Shown here piece after piece: positions 38,750-51,531 of a DNA stretch of 64,000 nt (position 1 is the stretch's first letter; each line of letters begins with the position of its first letter). Below the pieces are notes generated by a model. That model ran no database searches. It had not been told where the DNA came from and saw only the letters and a program-made list of their open reading frames with translations. The position numbers and the translations under genes are program-made. The stretch is taken from contig JBAMJR010000031.1 of assembly GCA_038501785.1 (NCBI GenBank), positions 9,629,001 through 9,693,000 of the forward strand, in the 5' to 3' direction. The DNA is from Myoxocephalus aenaeus. Its lineage: Eukaryota; Chordata; Actinopteri; Perciformes; Cottidae.

Positions 38750-38933
38750 GAACCTTGTGGAATCTGTCGTCCTATGAACCCCTGAAGATGGTGATCATTA
38801 ACCACGGGCTGCAGACTCTGACCAACGAGGTTATTATTCCCCACTCGGGTTGGGAACACGAGCCAAACGAGGACTCAAAGCCCCGCGATGCCGAGTGGAC
38901 CACCGTCTTCAAGAACACCTCTGGCTGCCTCAG
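38750..38933 (+). CDS. arvcf: arvcf coding exon (armadillo repeats 3-4)
   Basis: This 184-nt exon (phase 1/2) joins the preceding Gly codon base to encode GTLWNLSSYEPLKMV and continues through EVIIPHSGWEHEPNEDSK and TTVFKNTSGCLR. The acceptor is cccacag and the donor is CAG|GTAGGT. TLWNLSS closes armadillo repeat 3, and the IPHSGWE...PRDAEW segment belongs to repeat 4. The DAEWTTVFKNTSGCLR end matches ARVCF closely. CTNND1 has a different sequence there (IEWESVLTNTAGCLR), which supports the paralogue call. No abnormal residues are evident. Confidence 0.97.
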
Positions 38934-41399
38934 GTAGGTTTAGTCCAAAAGTAATTTACACATGAATCAAGGTGATGTTGATTTTATTAAAAAAATATAG
39001 CAAAAAGAAATATAGAATTTTACAAGAATTTAATAACATTGGGTTTCAGTTCAAGAGTGTTTGTAACAAATGTGCTTTTGTCATTTTCACATGTATACTC
39101 AGGTTTTGAGATTTAACAGCATTCAAAAAACAATATAGTCAAACTCAAGAAAAAACTTAAAATCTTAAATATTACAGGAAAGATTATTCTGCAGATGATC
39201 AAGTCAAACTTAGTTGCGGAGAGATGGACGAAGGCTCAACAACTCCATGATTAAGCAACTCAGATCAAAACAATCTAGATTGATGTATAGCACTACAGAG
39301 GAAGACAAGATGAAACATTTCTATTTTTGATTTTGGGGTTTGCATAGATGACAATTTTAAAAACAAATGTTCTGTTTATTGTTAAATGCAGAACAAAGAA
39401 GGGCAATAAGGCGTGCCATGTTTACTAGCTGAGACACTTTGGTTGTGTCTGGTAGCTTTGAGATGGAGTATTAGACGGCTGGGTAAAAAACTGCTAGTGA
39501 CGAGCTCAGCGGTTTATTCAAATTAGAAAAAAATTCAACTCTATGCAACCAGAAAAAAAACACAAAATATGCAGCTAAAAGCTCAACACTTTGTTACACT
39601 GATGGCTTGATGTGTAAATATGCAGTGCTCATCTTGCTAAATGATTAAACAAAGAAGAACCGCGTACATAGCAGCTGTTGCAGTTAGCCCGATGTAATGG
39701 TTTTCTATGTCATATGTGATAGTGAACTGTATATCTTTGCAATCCAGTTGGACTCATGATTGTATACATTGGACACATTTTACAGCCAAATTGGTTTATC
39801 AATCAATTGAATAAAAACAATCTGTAGATTAAACTATCCCCGGATTTAAAAAAAGTCTTAATAGCACAAAGAGGAAGAAAAACTCCAATTTAAACAAGAA
39901 GTCCGAATATGAACATGTTGTGAATCCAAGAAGCTGTCATTTGTAATTTGTACAGATTGAAAGTTTTTGGACAAAATCAGCTTTAAATCAAGAAGGACAC
40001 AGATAGACATTAGGCAAAATTGTGGAAACAGATGGCAGATTTATTCAGATTAAAGTCAATTTGGGTTTAAAGCATGTGGACACATTTTAGAGATCATCCT
40101 GGATTTTATAGAGAGGATACTTAACACACCCACAGTCTGGTTTTTACTATGATACCAGTTGTAGCTGGGAACAAGTGTGACATACATGAGACTACATTCT
40201 GTTGGGCCAGGTTCAGGTTTTTGTTCTTAGGTACGGAAATAATGTATGATATGGAAGATGCTGTGTTCTCACTGTATCTGTATGTATATGAAGTATGCTG
40301 GATGTCTGTCTGCAGCAGATTGCTGGGTGACAAACTATTAATGACACACATATATCACATACAGGTAAGGTACATTGTGTTATCACTGCTGCATTTTGAG
40401 ACGTAATTTGTTTAATGTTCCTCTATTCGTATCTTGTCATGCTAATATGTGCTGGGTAACTTTTTAACCACTCCACCCTAAGGGCCAATGAGTAGCATTA
40501 GAAGCTAACCGAACAAGCTAAAATTAAATAAGCACACAAATGAAGTTCGTCTCAAGCTTATTAAGGCTGAGAGAAGATAAATTAAACCCGCAGTGCAAAT
40601 CGTTGCCTCTTGACAACAAGTCAATATGTCTGTTTCTGTTTTTTTTCCGAATAGCACTCTCTCTATTTGGTGATAAGAAAAACAACATTCAAGCCTCAGT
40701 GTTAATTGGGATGATTATTTAACCCTTAGTATGAGTTGCAGTACATTTCCATCAATGAACCGGGAATGCTGTGCTTTGAGTGTTTTCAGTGAGTTGTTCT
40801 CAGGTCAGTCATTCCAAAATGGTGTTAACTTGTCCATTTCCACGGTGACATACCTCAATGTTAAAGTGGGGTGACTCACTCGGCCATGCTGCTGGCCCTG
40901 TCTAGTCCATTTGTTTGAAGACGTGAAGGTCTGCTTTAGTCCTGGGGGGCTCTAGTCTGAGATAATAACTTTAATGTGCCCTTACCTAAACCTCTTCCAT
41001 ACACATACTGCTCTTTGCCGTCACATTGCTCTCGGCTGATATAACAAAGCTGTAAGATGTTTGTTTGGCTTGAACCTGTTGGCCAGGGAACTGCTGCCTC
41101 ACTCGAAAGTGCTGAATCCATTTGACCTCTGACCTGTAGTCAAACCAAGTTCACGGTAATGCACAAAAAAAACATGTCAAACATGGTCATATCCACGGTG
41201 GTGTTTTCAGATTGAGTAGTGTTTTCAGAAAGGTAGCTTCCCACACAAAAACTACACAAATGTCTTTGTCCTATTCATTTTTCTGGCAGTAACAGTAATT
41301 TATTTCCCAAACATTAATATACATATAATTTATAGCCGACAAACTTGGCAAAGCACGTCCCATCAGCATATAATATAACTGCCTGTGTCCGTCTTAGGT

Positions 41400-41441
41400 T
41401 TTATTAACAACATAGTTTATTTTTAAAAGGTTGTTAATAAA
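41400..41441. repeat. Inverted repeat, 12-bp stem
   Basis: tttattaacaac (41400-41411) is the exact reverse complement of gttgttaataaa (41430-41441), with an 18-nt AT-rich spacer. Short AT-rich inverted repeats are common in introns. Confidence 0.8.
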
Positions 41442-44053
41442 CATTACGGACATATTGTTAAAGTTATTGTGCACTTTGTGAGCATGCGTTCCACAGTTTA
41501 TGAGATGATGCAAAATCACTGAATGTATTATCTACCACTGTACTGTATGTACGTACACACATAAACATAACACACTGAGCGGTTAGAACCTATAGTAAGT
41601 CCCCAGACTGGACACCAAGGAAGATAAATACCTTTTCAAATCATGAGTTCCACCTCGACATCTTCCCTGTTTTCAAAGTTCTCTGCACATTTTGGGGAGA
41701 ACAGCATCAGCTAAAAACCTGATATTCAAATCCAATGCACTTTAAGTGTGCATTGGAATGCACCTCAGAAACAGCAAAACCTCCGCCAAACATGCTCTCT
41801 GCCTCGGTCTATAAATGGTGGTATCAACTGAGGATGACTTGAGTGCAAGAATCTTGAATTCCTGTTATCAACTTCCAAGTAGTTTTCCCTCTCCAAGTAT
41901 CTCCTATATTCTACCTTCACTGCTAAATCAGCCATTTTGGCTTCAACTCAGAATGACAGCTTGTAGTAAATTGTGGAAGACAGAGAGTGTGTGTGGGACG
42001 TTATCACGCCTCACGCCTGGCTGTGCTGTCTCCTCCCGGGCCGGCCATGCCCGTCGAGACTGTAATCCAGGGCAGAGCGTCTCCCGGAGTAGACGCTGCG
42101 GCATGCTGGTTGACATCCAGAACAATATAACATCCAAATCCAGCTCAGACAGAAAGTACCAGAATGTATTTCACACATTATTGCTCTGCATCAGATGCTT
42201 TCCAGCAAGTTTTCTCTGGCTATAGAAAGTCTGGAAACTTGCTTGTAATTTTAGAAAATTTTCTGCTCAGTTTCAAGAGCAGCATTAACGAATCAAGACG
42301 GAATAAATGAAAGCGCTCTGATATAGCCAAGGAAAGTCATAGAGAAGTCATGGTATTTTCCATCAGGGCCACAGTGGGAACCTGCGCTCACTGCTTCGTA
42401 CTGTTTCTCATTGTCTTCCTCAAGATTTCTTTCATTATCTGAGCTCTCTCTTTTCCTTTTTGTGTGTCTGTACTGTGTGTTTTTCACCGTCTTCCCAAAC
42501 ACGATATCCAAACCTCGTCACCCCTGGTGCCACATACTGTATCTCTCCGCTGTCACATATCACAGTATCTCCCTGTGCTCACCCTTCCTCGACCCTCAAT
42601 GCAGCCACTGCTGATGAGAATACATTTCCATGGTAACTGTGACCAAGCCCACAGTTGCCTTGACGCCGGGTTTTGTGTGCCGGGGACAAGTGCTGATGCC
42701 GGGGAGAATCTGTTACTTTCACCAACAGAGACACTGCTTGCACCTCAATAAAGCCGGGGATAGTTTTATTATAATAGCCTCCTCTGTCGATAGGAGCCAG
42801 CTTATTTACAGTGTTTACGCTTGGGGCTCAGTGAAGGGGAAGCTGTGTGTGTATCGTCTTCGCTGGTGTTGGGATCGGGTGTCAAGAGCTGGTTCTGGTG
42901 CCAGATATCAGTGCCTTTTAATTCTACAATCGGCTGATGGGCCTCCATGTGCACCAGCGCTTCCACATTTGTAGCGTTTATGATCGGTTTGTTCGATCAG
43001 AAGGTAGGGTTAACTAGTATTGATTAATATTAAATCACAACAGTTGTGTAAATGTAAGAATAAAAGCAATGACAGCTTGACAGTTTGTTTTCAGCTGGGT
43101 ATACGAATGCAGAACGGTTCCTTAGTATAGCCTCACAGAACTGCCAGCATGCCTGTAGACCTTCAGACTTGTTTTGCCTCAAACCAAGAGGAATCATGGC
43201 TTCTGATTGGCGTGCTTGTTAACAGTGTTTTCCAAGTTAAAAAAAGCCAAGTAAAGCTTTATGGACAGGATTAACATCGGGAACAGAAAAATGGTGAAAG
43301 AAAAATGTCAACAAAAATGTCAATAAGGAGATAGAAGCAGCTTCTTAAAACAACATGTCAACCTGTCCCATCAACTACTGCAGCTTTTGTGTCCACTGAA
43401 GAATATTTTTGACTTGTCACAGAAGGAAAACTACAGATGTTACTAATAATAATGACTGTTCCATTTCATTAAACTGTGACAGTAAGCCAGCATGCACAAT
43501 ACCACGGCTCTAAAACTGAAGCAGATAAATGGAATTCAGACGTCATTCATTTAATTGTTTACACCTGTACTTTACCAACTGTGACATGTCAAAAAGCCTT
43601 TTCTGAAACATGTCTATGATTTGAGTTTTTAGTAGTGGGAATCTGATGATGTTAAGGGTGAGTTTGTCTTTTAACACATTTTAGTATATATATGCTTGCT
43701 TAGATCGTATACAATAATTTGAACAAGGAATAGATCAAATGCAGAATCAGACACGGCATGTTGGGGGCCCCGGGGGGCCGGGCCCGCCCACAGAGCTGCT
43801 CTGCCCCCCATAGAGTCAGGAGCTTGTGATGTGTGATCCCATGCTCTGTACACGGTAAACTCAAACAGAGCCTACTAAGAGGGAGCCCTTTTTTATATTT
43901 ATGAACGATGCTAACAGTCAAAACCAGCAGGGGAAGCGGCGTAGAAACAGCTGTTTGCGAGTCTCTCTCTCTCTCTCTCTCTCGTTGACTGTTCCTTCAC
44001 TTACCTATCATTTCCCTTCTAATATAGGGCCAAGAAAAAAAAAAAAATTCTAT

Positions 44054-44214
44054 TTACAACCACGTTAAGCAAGCAGGATAAGAAACCGTCGTCTGTCTGT
44101 CAATCGCGCTCCTTTTCTCTCCGTTCTCCGGACAGCGCTGCTGTGACATAAGCACCTCCTACAACCAACAGCGCTGTCCATGGTCCTGACACAACAGCTG
44201 AGCGGTATAGTCAC
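44054..44214. mobile_element. Unclassified 160-bp dispersed repeat, copy 1
   Basis: The segment from ttacaaccacgttaagcaag to gctgagcggtatagtcac recurs at 47900-48066 with scattered substitutions and small indels. A GC-rich tract upstream (ttgggggccccggggggcc near 43761) resembles hAT-type element ends, so both copies may be internal fragments of one DNA transposon. That link is inference. Confidence 0.75.
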
Positions 44215-45552
44215 TTTTTGTATCGGCCAATAATTTTGCTTTATTTGCTATTTTTTTATATATATATACATGAATATACTTACTATAATATACTTATACT
44301 TTTTGAGGTAGCTAGGTTACACATTTAAATTGTTTTCAATGATTAGTACATGTACGCTACTTTGCATGTAAATAAATTACCAGAATGTAGATAAAAGCAT
44401 CAAAGTACAGCTTGTTTATCAAAGAAAATCCAGGGCGACGATGCCCTTATTGTCAGATAAGCTCAAGTGTTTCTATTACTAATTGTATTGCTCTGCTGGT
44501 CTGGTATTACGTCCACTTCTTGGATGCGGTGATTCCTCAGCAATCCAGGTAGTCTGTCTTTCCACTGACGTTTCCACGTCTTCACTGTCCATAAATTCAG
44601 ACATGCATATGCTATGTATAGAAAGGAAGGATATGTTTGTAATTATATAATACACCTGATCAATACAATCATGTGCACCACCTATTTACATTGGGCCCGC
44701 TCACAGAAATCAAATGCCCTCCCACAGATGTATGTCTTCTGGGAAGAATCCATAAGATGAATCAGAAATGAAATCAGGATCGATAGAATCTAAAGGATAC
44801 ACCAGGGTACACATATGGTCCTGCAGTGTTGCCGTTGACCTTGTACAACGTTAGCGGAGGTCAGCCACGACTCCATCCATCTCCATCAGTCTCCATATGT
44901 CCAGCTCCAGTCTATTTGTCTCAGCTGCTCTATTGTCCTCTGATGGCCACATGACTCAATGCAACCTTCACACCCACACTTCATCTGATACAGCACACAC
45001 ACTATAGGCACATCCAGATCACAGTCACTGTCAGTGCTGTGTTTCTGCACTTGGTTGTCAAAGAAAAAAATATTTCCCTGTTTCTCTTAGAACTGACGTA
45101 TCACTGTAGTTTGGTATTTTGTCACTGTATCCTTTCTTTGACCATCAAAATGTAAGTGTTAACATATTTATTTCAGTAACGTCATCGTCAGAAAATCTGC
45201 TGTTAAAGATGGAAACAATAAAAGCTTTGCCACGGCCCAGTATTCTAAAATGGCTCTTGATCTGAAAATGTTGGGGTCTGAATTAGATAAATGACTTACT
45301 TACTGCATGTTTCAAACACATGGATATCATACCTACTGCCTCTTCTAAACTATTGTAAATGAGGGGATTATGAGATAGTAATGATTTGAGGTAATAACAG
45401 GGACCGCAAAATTAGCTCATTTCCATTTTTACAGTACATTTTAATGTTTCACTTGAAGCGAACATCCACAGCTGGATGATACAACTGTCGTTGTATATTT
45501 TGATATGGATCAAATTTATTAAAACTGCTACAAGCAACAACGCTACACACTA

Positions 45553-45643
45553 CATCCGATGTGAGGATGTACATATTGTAAAGCCCTCCGAGGAAAATTT
45601 CTAATTTGTAATTTTGAGCTATACAAAATAAACTGAATTGAAC
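45553..45643 (+). mobile_element. LINE-like 3-prime tail repeat, short copy
   Basis: It shares gatgtgagg, gtaaagccctc and the end tatacaaaataaactgaatt with the longer copy at 4856-5216. Only the last 90 or so bases are present, as expected for a 5-prime-truncated retroposed copy. Confidence 0.75.
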
Positions 45644-47899
45644 TACATAGCTGTACTACACTTTTAAAACAGCAACACAAGTATTAACAAGACACATCGT
45701 TTCTTTTTAGCTAAAATGCTAAATTGCTCACAATGACAATGTGCTGATATTTAGCAGGTGTGCTGTAACGTTTCCATATCTACAATCATAAACCAAAATA
45801 TTGGACCAATCACCCTTTTGACCCAATGGTAATGCCAGGGAAACACCAGAGTTGTTACAATTCATCCTGAGGGGGACATGAATGTGTGTACCAAACGTCA
45901 TGGCAGTCCTTCTGATGGAGACATTTCATACAAAACTACAAATCTCAATCGTATGGTTGTGTTGAGTGGATCACCAAATTCAGCAGTATCCATCCTCCCA
46001 TTTTCATGACAGTCCATTTAATAGTTGAGACATTTCAGTCTGGACCAAAGTGGTGGCAATTAAAGACACAGATTTGACCAATTAAAACTACTATTTGTAT
46101 GTATCATCTAATATGCCTGCTGTTGTTACATCATATATGTCACATCTTTCACTTCACTGTTATTTTTTTGGTTAGTTTATTAAATTAAATTATTGTAACA
46201 TACTGTATCTGTGGTAATTATTTGAAGTGAAAAGGATTGCACGTGTGTGCATGTTATGCAGGTGGACATAAAGATTCACTGTGAAAGGGTGCCATGAAAG
46301 TTAGTCACATGGCGAGGATGTGCAGTAACACAACAACAGATGGAACACTCCCAGATAGATCAATAATCATCAGCACCTATAGACCTTCACCCCCATGAAA
46401 TATCTCCTCACCAGATAACCTGTCCGGTGATAAGAGTGCCTACCCGCACTGTCTCCACTGACAGATGCACACGTCCATAAACCTTCGACCGAGACAACTG
46501 CTCCCTGAAAGACTCCTGGAAATGAAACAGCTGACAATAAAACTCTTCAGTCTGTCTGCCCTGAAACACACTCCTGTCAAATGAATCCAAGGCGGTTTCT
46601 CCTCCGGATCCATTTACAGAGGAGGTGGTGACCGTTTTTCTGACAGCTGGAGACGGATGGGTTTAGTTTATGAGCGGGTCCAGATGTCCGGTGCCGTCTG
46701 CCTGGTCTCTACCAAAGAGTAGTCTGAACTAGCACTCACTGCTGGATGTCTCTGTGGGTCTCCAAAGATGAATGGCAGAGATACTCATACACTGGCCAAG
46801 AGGATGAGAAGGTTTAAGGCAGGTTATGTGGTTGTGTTTGTGTGTATAGAGTTCATCTCGTTGTATAGGTCAATATACAACATATGTACATCCATTCTGC
46901 CTCGGAAATTAATGATTAAAAACTAAATGGAATAAGATGGAGTCTCTCTCTGTCTGGATGTGCATGTGTGTCCTTCTATTTTCACGACAGCAGTTCATTG
47001 TCTTCAACCTTGGCATGTGTATTGCTGAGGCCAGAAGGAAATGCGGTGTTGAGTGTGAAGTTATTTGGATGAGCGGCAATACTGGTGTCCAAGCAATCGG
47101 CCCGCTCCAACTAGCCACGTTTTGAACGGGCACTGCACTAGTTCTCATAGAAGTCAAAACACAGAGCATTTGGATTTGCAGTTGTGTCCGTTTTTTGTGA
47201 AACAGGAACATTATATAGCATGTTGTTGGGCGTGATATGTGTTTCTGTCCACACAGCACTATAAAGCACTCCAGCTCTGCTTACCAGCACCAGGCTGCCA
47301 CTCTTCCCCAGTACTAACTGGGGGTCGGCTAATGGGATTAGGTGGGTTGGAAGCCCTCATAAATGAAGTCCCTGGTGAGGGGCAGGGAGCTCCAGCTTTC
47401 CCTTAACCCTCTTTAAAGCCTCGCCTTTCACAGTCAGTCAGACAGCCGCACTAAGACTGCACCAGCTCTGCTGCCAGTGTGCTCATAGAAGCTGTGCTCA
47501 GGGCGCTGGCTGATGTAACATGGATGGCATTTCCCTTTATAGCAAAAATGAAATTCATATTCATCATTCTTTTAAGATTATTCCTCAAGCAGTCTGGCTT
47601 TATTACATTGTACTATTGATGCAGACAGGGAGGATAAAGGCCACAGGCCTCATGCAAACCCAGAAAATCACACGGTTGGCTCAGACTGGTTTTGGATTGC
47701 TAATATTGGATACATCTGCCAGTCATTGTCCAGTCTGTCAATGTCTTCAAATGGGAATCATTAAACTAGATAGTAGCTCCTAGTAATGTTGAATGCTTAA
47801 ATAAATGAATAAACAACAAAATAACTCAGATCTTTTATGGTGCTCAGTTTTTTTATGAGGGATGTTTATTTGTGTTGTTAGTTATATACTTCCTGTTTG

Positions 47900-48066
47900 T
47901 TACAACCACGTTAAGCAAGCAGCCTAAGCAACCCTCGTCTCGGTCAATCGCTCTCCACCGCTCCTTTTCTCTCAGTTGTCTGGACAGCGCTGCTGTGACC
48001 AAAGCACCTCATACAACCAACAGTGCTGTCCATGGTCCTGACACAACAGCTGAGCGGTATAGTCAC
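47900..48066. mobile_element. Unclassified dispersed repeat, copy 2
   Basis: This is the second copy of the repeat at 44054-44214, in the same orientation and about 3.8 kb downstream. Similarity stops sharply at ttacaacc and agtcac. The 66-codon open frame crossing it is not supported as a gene. Confidence 0.75.
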
Positions 48067-48526
48067 ATGTGACTGTCACTTGTGATATTTCATTGAGTTA
48101 CATTTTTCATGATTGCAATGAGAAAAAAGCTTTTTTTCTCCTTACAACTAGTATTAGTAGCATTTGTATTAACACATATACCACTCGCAGTTGGAGATAG
48201 TGCAGCTTCTTGCTGAGGTGGTTTGTCAGATTTTGGGGGTGCGGGGGTTATGTCATAAATATGTTTGAATTTAAGATAATGACTTTGCTCAGATATTTAC
48301 TTGTAACGAGATCAATAACATCTTAAACAGATATACAGATATTTGTATATTGTATTTCATATACAAGAAGTCAGAATTGATATCCTCACAATCTGAATCA
48401 TCTGCTGCCAAATGGCTGCAGACATTGCAGCTGCTGTTGTCCTATTTCTGCAGGTTCTGTCAGCAGTGTAGTTTAATCTGGTTGATGCCGACTAACAGTG
48501 TGTGTTTCTCACTTTTTTTCCCGTAG

Positions 48527-48644
48527 AAATGTGAGCTCAGACGGGGCAGAGGCTCGGCGCAGACTGAGGGAATGCGAGGGATTGGTGGACGCCTTGCTGC
48601 ACGCTCTCCAATCAGCTGTGGGGAAGAAAGACATGGATAACAAG
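48527..48644 (+). CDS. arvcf: arvcf coding exon (armadillo repeats 4-5)
   Basis: This 118-nt exon (phase 2/0) completes an arginine codon and encodes NVSSDGAEARRRLREC, then EGLVDALLHALQSAVG and KKDMDNK. The acceptor is cccgtag after a T-rich tract, and the donor is AAG|GTAGTG. The residues are almost identical to mammalian ARVCF as I know it, indicating strong purifying selection. It completes armadillo repeat 4 and starts repeat 5. The following intron is only 145 bases, the shortest in the window. Confidence 0.97.
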
Positions 48645-48789
48645 GTAGTGTCTGATTCACCCACTAAAATACATATTCGTCAAGACATATTCATATGATG
48701 AATACAACTGTACAGTATATGCACAGTTGTTGTCTCTTATTTATTGATGTACTTGTAGATGAGAACTTCTGTCTCTTTTTCCTCAATAG

Positions 48790-48961
48790 TCTGTGGAGAA
48801 CTGTGTTTGTATTATGAGGAACTTGTCCTACCACGTCCACAAAGAGGTGCCGGGGGCCGAAAGGTTCCAGGACCCCTCAGCGCCACAGGCTCCTGGTTCA
48901 GCAGGCCCACAGAGAAAGAAAAAGGATGACGCCGGCTGCTTCGGTGGCAAGAAAGCCAAAG
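48790..48961 (+). CDS. arvcf: arvcf coding exon (armadillo repeat 5 and basic loop)
   Basis: This 172-nt exon (phase 0/1) encodes SVENCVCIMRNLSYHVHKEV, then PGAERFQD, a Pro/Ala-rich linker, and QRKKKDDAGCFGGKKAK. The acceptor is ctcaatag and the donor is AAG|GTGAGA. The first half ends armadillo repeat 5. The second half is the flexible, lysine-rich loop that interrupts the armadillo array in p120-family proteins, where basic residues have been linked to nuclear localisation and GTPase effects. The exon ends with a single G, which is completed by either the 18-nt microexon or the exon at 52626, so both splice forms stay in frame. Confidence 0.97.
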
Positions 48962-50899
48962 GTGAGAAGGAGGAAAGAGGGAGATGGACAAAAATGCCAT
49001 AACCACTAATCTGAATAGTTCGGAAACCCACAATTAGATTATTGCCTCTTCAATAAAACACATGCTTTTGTTAAATTAATAATAGAATCATTGGGATTTT
49101 TATTGCATAACAGGTCAATTATGATTAATTAGAAAAACTTCTTAAAAGTGTAGACAACTATGTGTAATGATTAGTGGGAGCTGCATATGGTGGTTTTATA
49201 GTCCTTATTATGGTTATTATCTTCTGCCTTGTTTTACATGGAATTGACAGAGGGGAAATCAGTTCAAACGGCTTTATTAAATATACCAGTCTCTACTTTA
49301 TCCTCCTCTTCTTTATTGTATTTCAGTTTATTGTTGGTTTTATATGAGTGCTGAGCTTCAGTTTTCTTCTCTCTTGAAAATAGGGTTTAAATTTGACATA
49401 AACAAGAGTAACGTTTTGCTCAGTCAGAAAACCAATGATTAAACTTGATTAATCTCTTCAATTTGTCAATACCTTTATCAATTACATTTAACCGCTCAAC
49501 TTCAACCATATTGTCCCACCATCTGTTTGGTATGCTAGATTTAAAATGTTCATCAAATACATAAAACAGTAAGACAGTGTAAACAACAATCGGTTCTTTA
49601 AAATGTTGGATCTAAATGAACTCAAATATAGAATAATTCACTACGATAACATTTTTACAAGGGAACAATATTAACTGTCACAGTAACCTCTTAGCTTCAA
49701 GGCAAGACTGTGGTGAGACTTCTCTGTCATGGACGTGCATCGTGTTACCGTCTGCTGCTCCAGGAGGGTTTTGCCGTTATTGATTCTCCTTAACAGATGT
49801 GCCATGTACGCACGCATCTTAATCAGCATTCTCCCAGGCCGTTAGCTCAACGACACTGTTATCTCTCCACTGTACAACATTAATGACTGCCATTAATCAG
49901 TCAGCCAATGAGGTGTAACTGCCAGCCAGTGACCCTCGACTTCTAATGACTCATTGGAGAATCCTTTGGTTCAGGGGTCAGGAGAACACAGTAGCTTACC
50001 TGTATACAGAGTTATAAAGACACCAATTAACCACATAAATACTTTCACACAAGCACACACTCGCTGAGAATAATGAGGCATTTAGCTGCTGCAGACCCTG
50101 AAGGTGTTCTTTGAAAGAACGAGGCTCAGGTACAGAAACATTAAATGTGGCTATAAAGGAGCATGGAGGCGGGTGGTTAAGCAACACTGTCGGCGATATG
50201 CTTGGTAATTTGTTCCCTTAAGTAGGCTACGTTTGGCCTACTCTTCAGTTTAATGTCACATTCAGTATTAGACATACCATTATGCTCAACACACGCTCAG
50301 CAGCTCAAGCTTTGTTTTAGCTTCTAAACAGGCTGATTTGTGGCTGTTATTTACGTCTCTTTGAGCACATCTCTGTTCTTCCCAGGCAGCGAGTTTAATG
50401 ACGCTTACAGTTGGTGCTGTTGCTATGTATGTTTCACTGTGACTCTATCCTACTCTCCTATTCAACAATGGAAGCTGATTCCTTTCTTTCTTAGCATTTT
50501 CTTTCTTCTTTCTCTTACGTTTCTTCATGTCTTTTCCTATTTTCCTTTATGATTCTGGCTATTTGCTTCTTTCTCCATCTCCATCTAAAAAGCCATCCCA
50601 CTGATGCCAACTCTCTGAGCATCCTTTCAGAGAACACCTCTGGACTCCTAATAGCTACCCATTCAGCCTCTTTTTTTTATCTCAAAAGTACTCCTTTTTT
50701 CTCCCTTTGCTCTTTCCATTTTTTTCTTCTAGTTTTTCTTCCCCCTTTCACCTTCCCTGTTTAGTAAAATATGCCATCTTTTTGTAAAACTGTTCATCTA
50801 TTGCACAGCTTCTTGACACATGCGCACGTCTTGTTCACCATGCCTCTTCTCCCTGCTTTGTGTTTTTTGCATTGCCGCTGCTTCCTTGGCTAACTATAG
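48962..50899 (+). other. arvcf: arvcf intron upstream of the microexon
   Basis: A 1.9-kb AT-rich intron. The last 550 bases are strongly pyrimidine-rich (many tttctt and cttct words between about 50440 and 50760). Such sequence often provides binding sites for pyrimidine-tract proteins near regulated microexons. I found no mobile element or other exon. Confidence 0.85.
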
Positions 50900-50917
50900 A
50901 GGAATGGTTTAATCAAG
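50900..50917 (+). CDS. arvcf: arvcf 18-nt microexon (exon C equivalent, EEWFNQ)
   Basis: The 18 bases aggaatggtttaatcaag lie between an acceptor ending aactatag and the strong donor AAG|GTGAGT. With the G carried over from the previous exon they encode EEWFNQ. Human ARVCF has EEWFHQ at the same place, and p120-catenin has DEWFSR, encoded by its alternatively spliced exon C, which disrupts the basic loop. Length is a multiple of three and both junctions are phase 1, so skipping gives an intact protein (KKAKG-RKNGEN). The exon is probably alternatively spliced by analogy with p120. It is too short to be found by open-frame length alone. Confidence 0.93.
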
Positions 50918-51453
50918 GTGAGTGTCCCCCCTCAACCCTTCTCACTTAATCTCTCCTCACCCTTCTCCTATTCATTCTCTTTACCCCTGGCTGTAGAATA
51001 GTTCAAAGTAGTTTTGGATGTCTTCCAAAAAATCTGAAAAACTTCCAGGGACTTTAGGGGAAAATTGGGGTGTTTCACTTATTCCACATGCATTCCCTCA
51101 CCATACTGACCTGAGTATTATAGGCTCCACCCCTCCCAATTCAGTTTGTTCCTCCAAGATAAACGAAAGTTTAAGGTGATCAAACTTGGTGAAACAGGTA
51201 AGTCCATCGGGATGTGAAGTAGAGCTTGACTACGGTAATCAAACGTATCGAAGATGCAGAAATTAAAACCTCAAACTTATTTCGTCTGAATCTATGATTG
51301 AACTGAAATTAAACTGGAATGTAAAACCTTTTATACTCCAATTAAAACTAATTCCAACTAACCAGACTGCTACTTTCTGGATCAAACTTTAGCCCTTCAC
51401 CAATCCCCTTGTGTTTTGAAGAATAAATGTCAAACTCTGCTACAGACCCGGTT

Positions 51454-51531
<78 letters not shown>

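Larger units (their letters stand above)
38934..48526 (+). other. arvcf: arvcf intron (9.6 kb) within armadillo repeat 4
   Basis: This intron runs from GTAGGT to an acceptor ending ttttttcccgtag. It contains a small inverted repeat (41400-41441), two copies of an unclassified 160-bp repeat (44054-44214 and 47900-48066) and a short copy of the LINE-like tail (45553-45643). A GC-rich patch lies around 43765-43800. The remainder is AT-rich and I recognise no exon or RNA gene in it. Confidence 0.85.
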
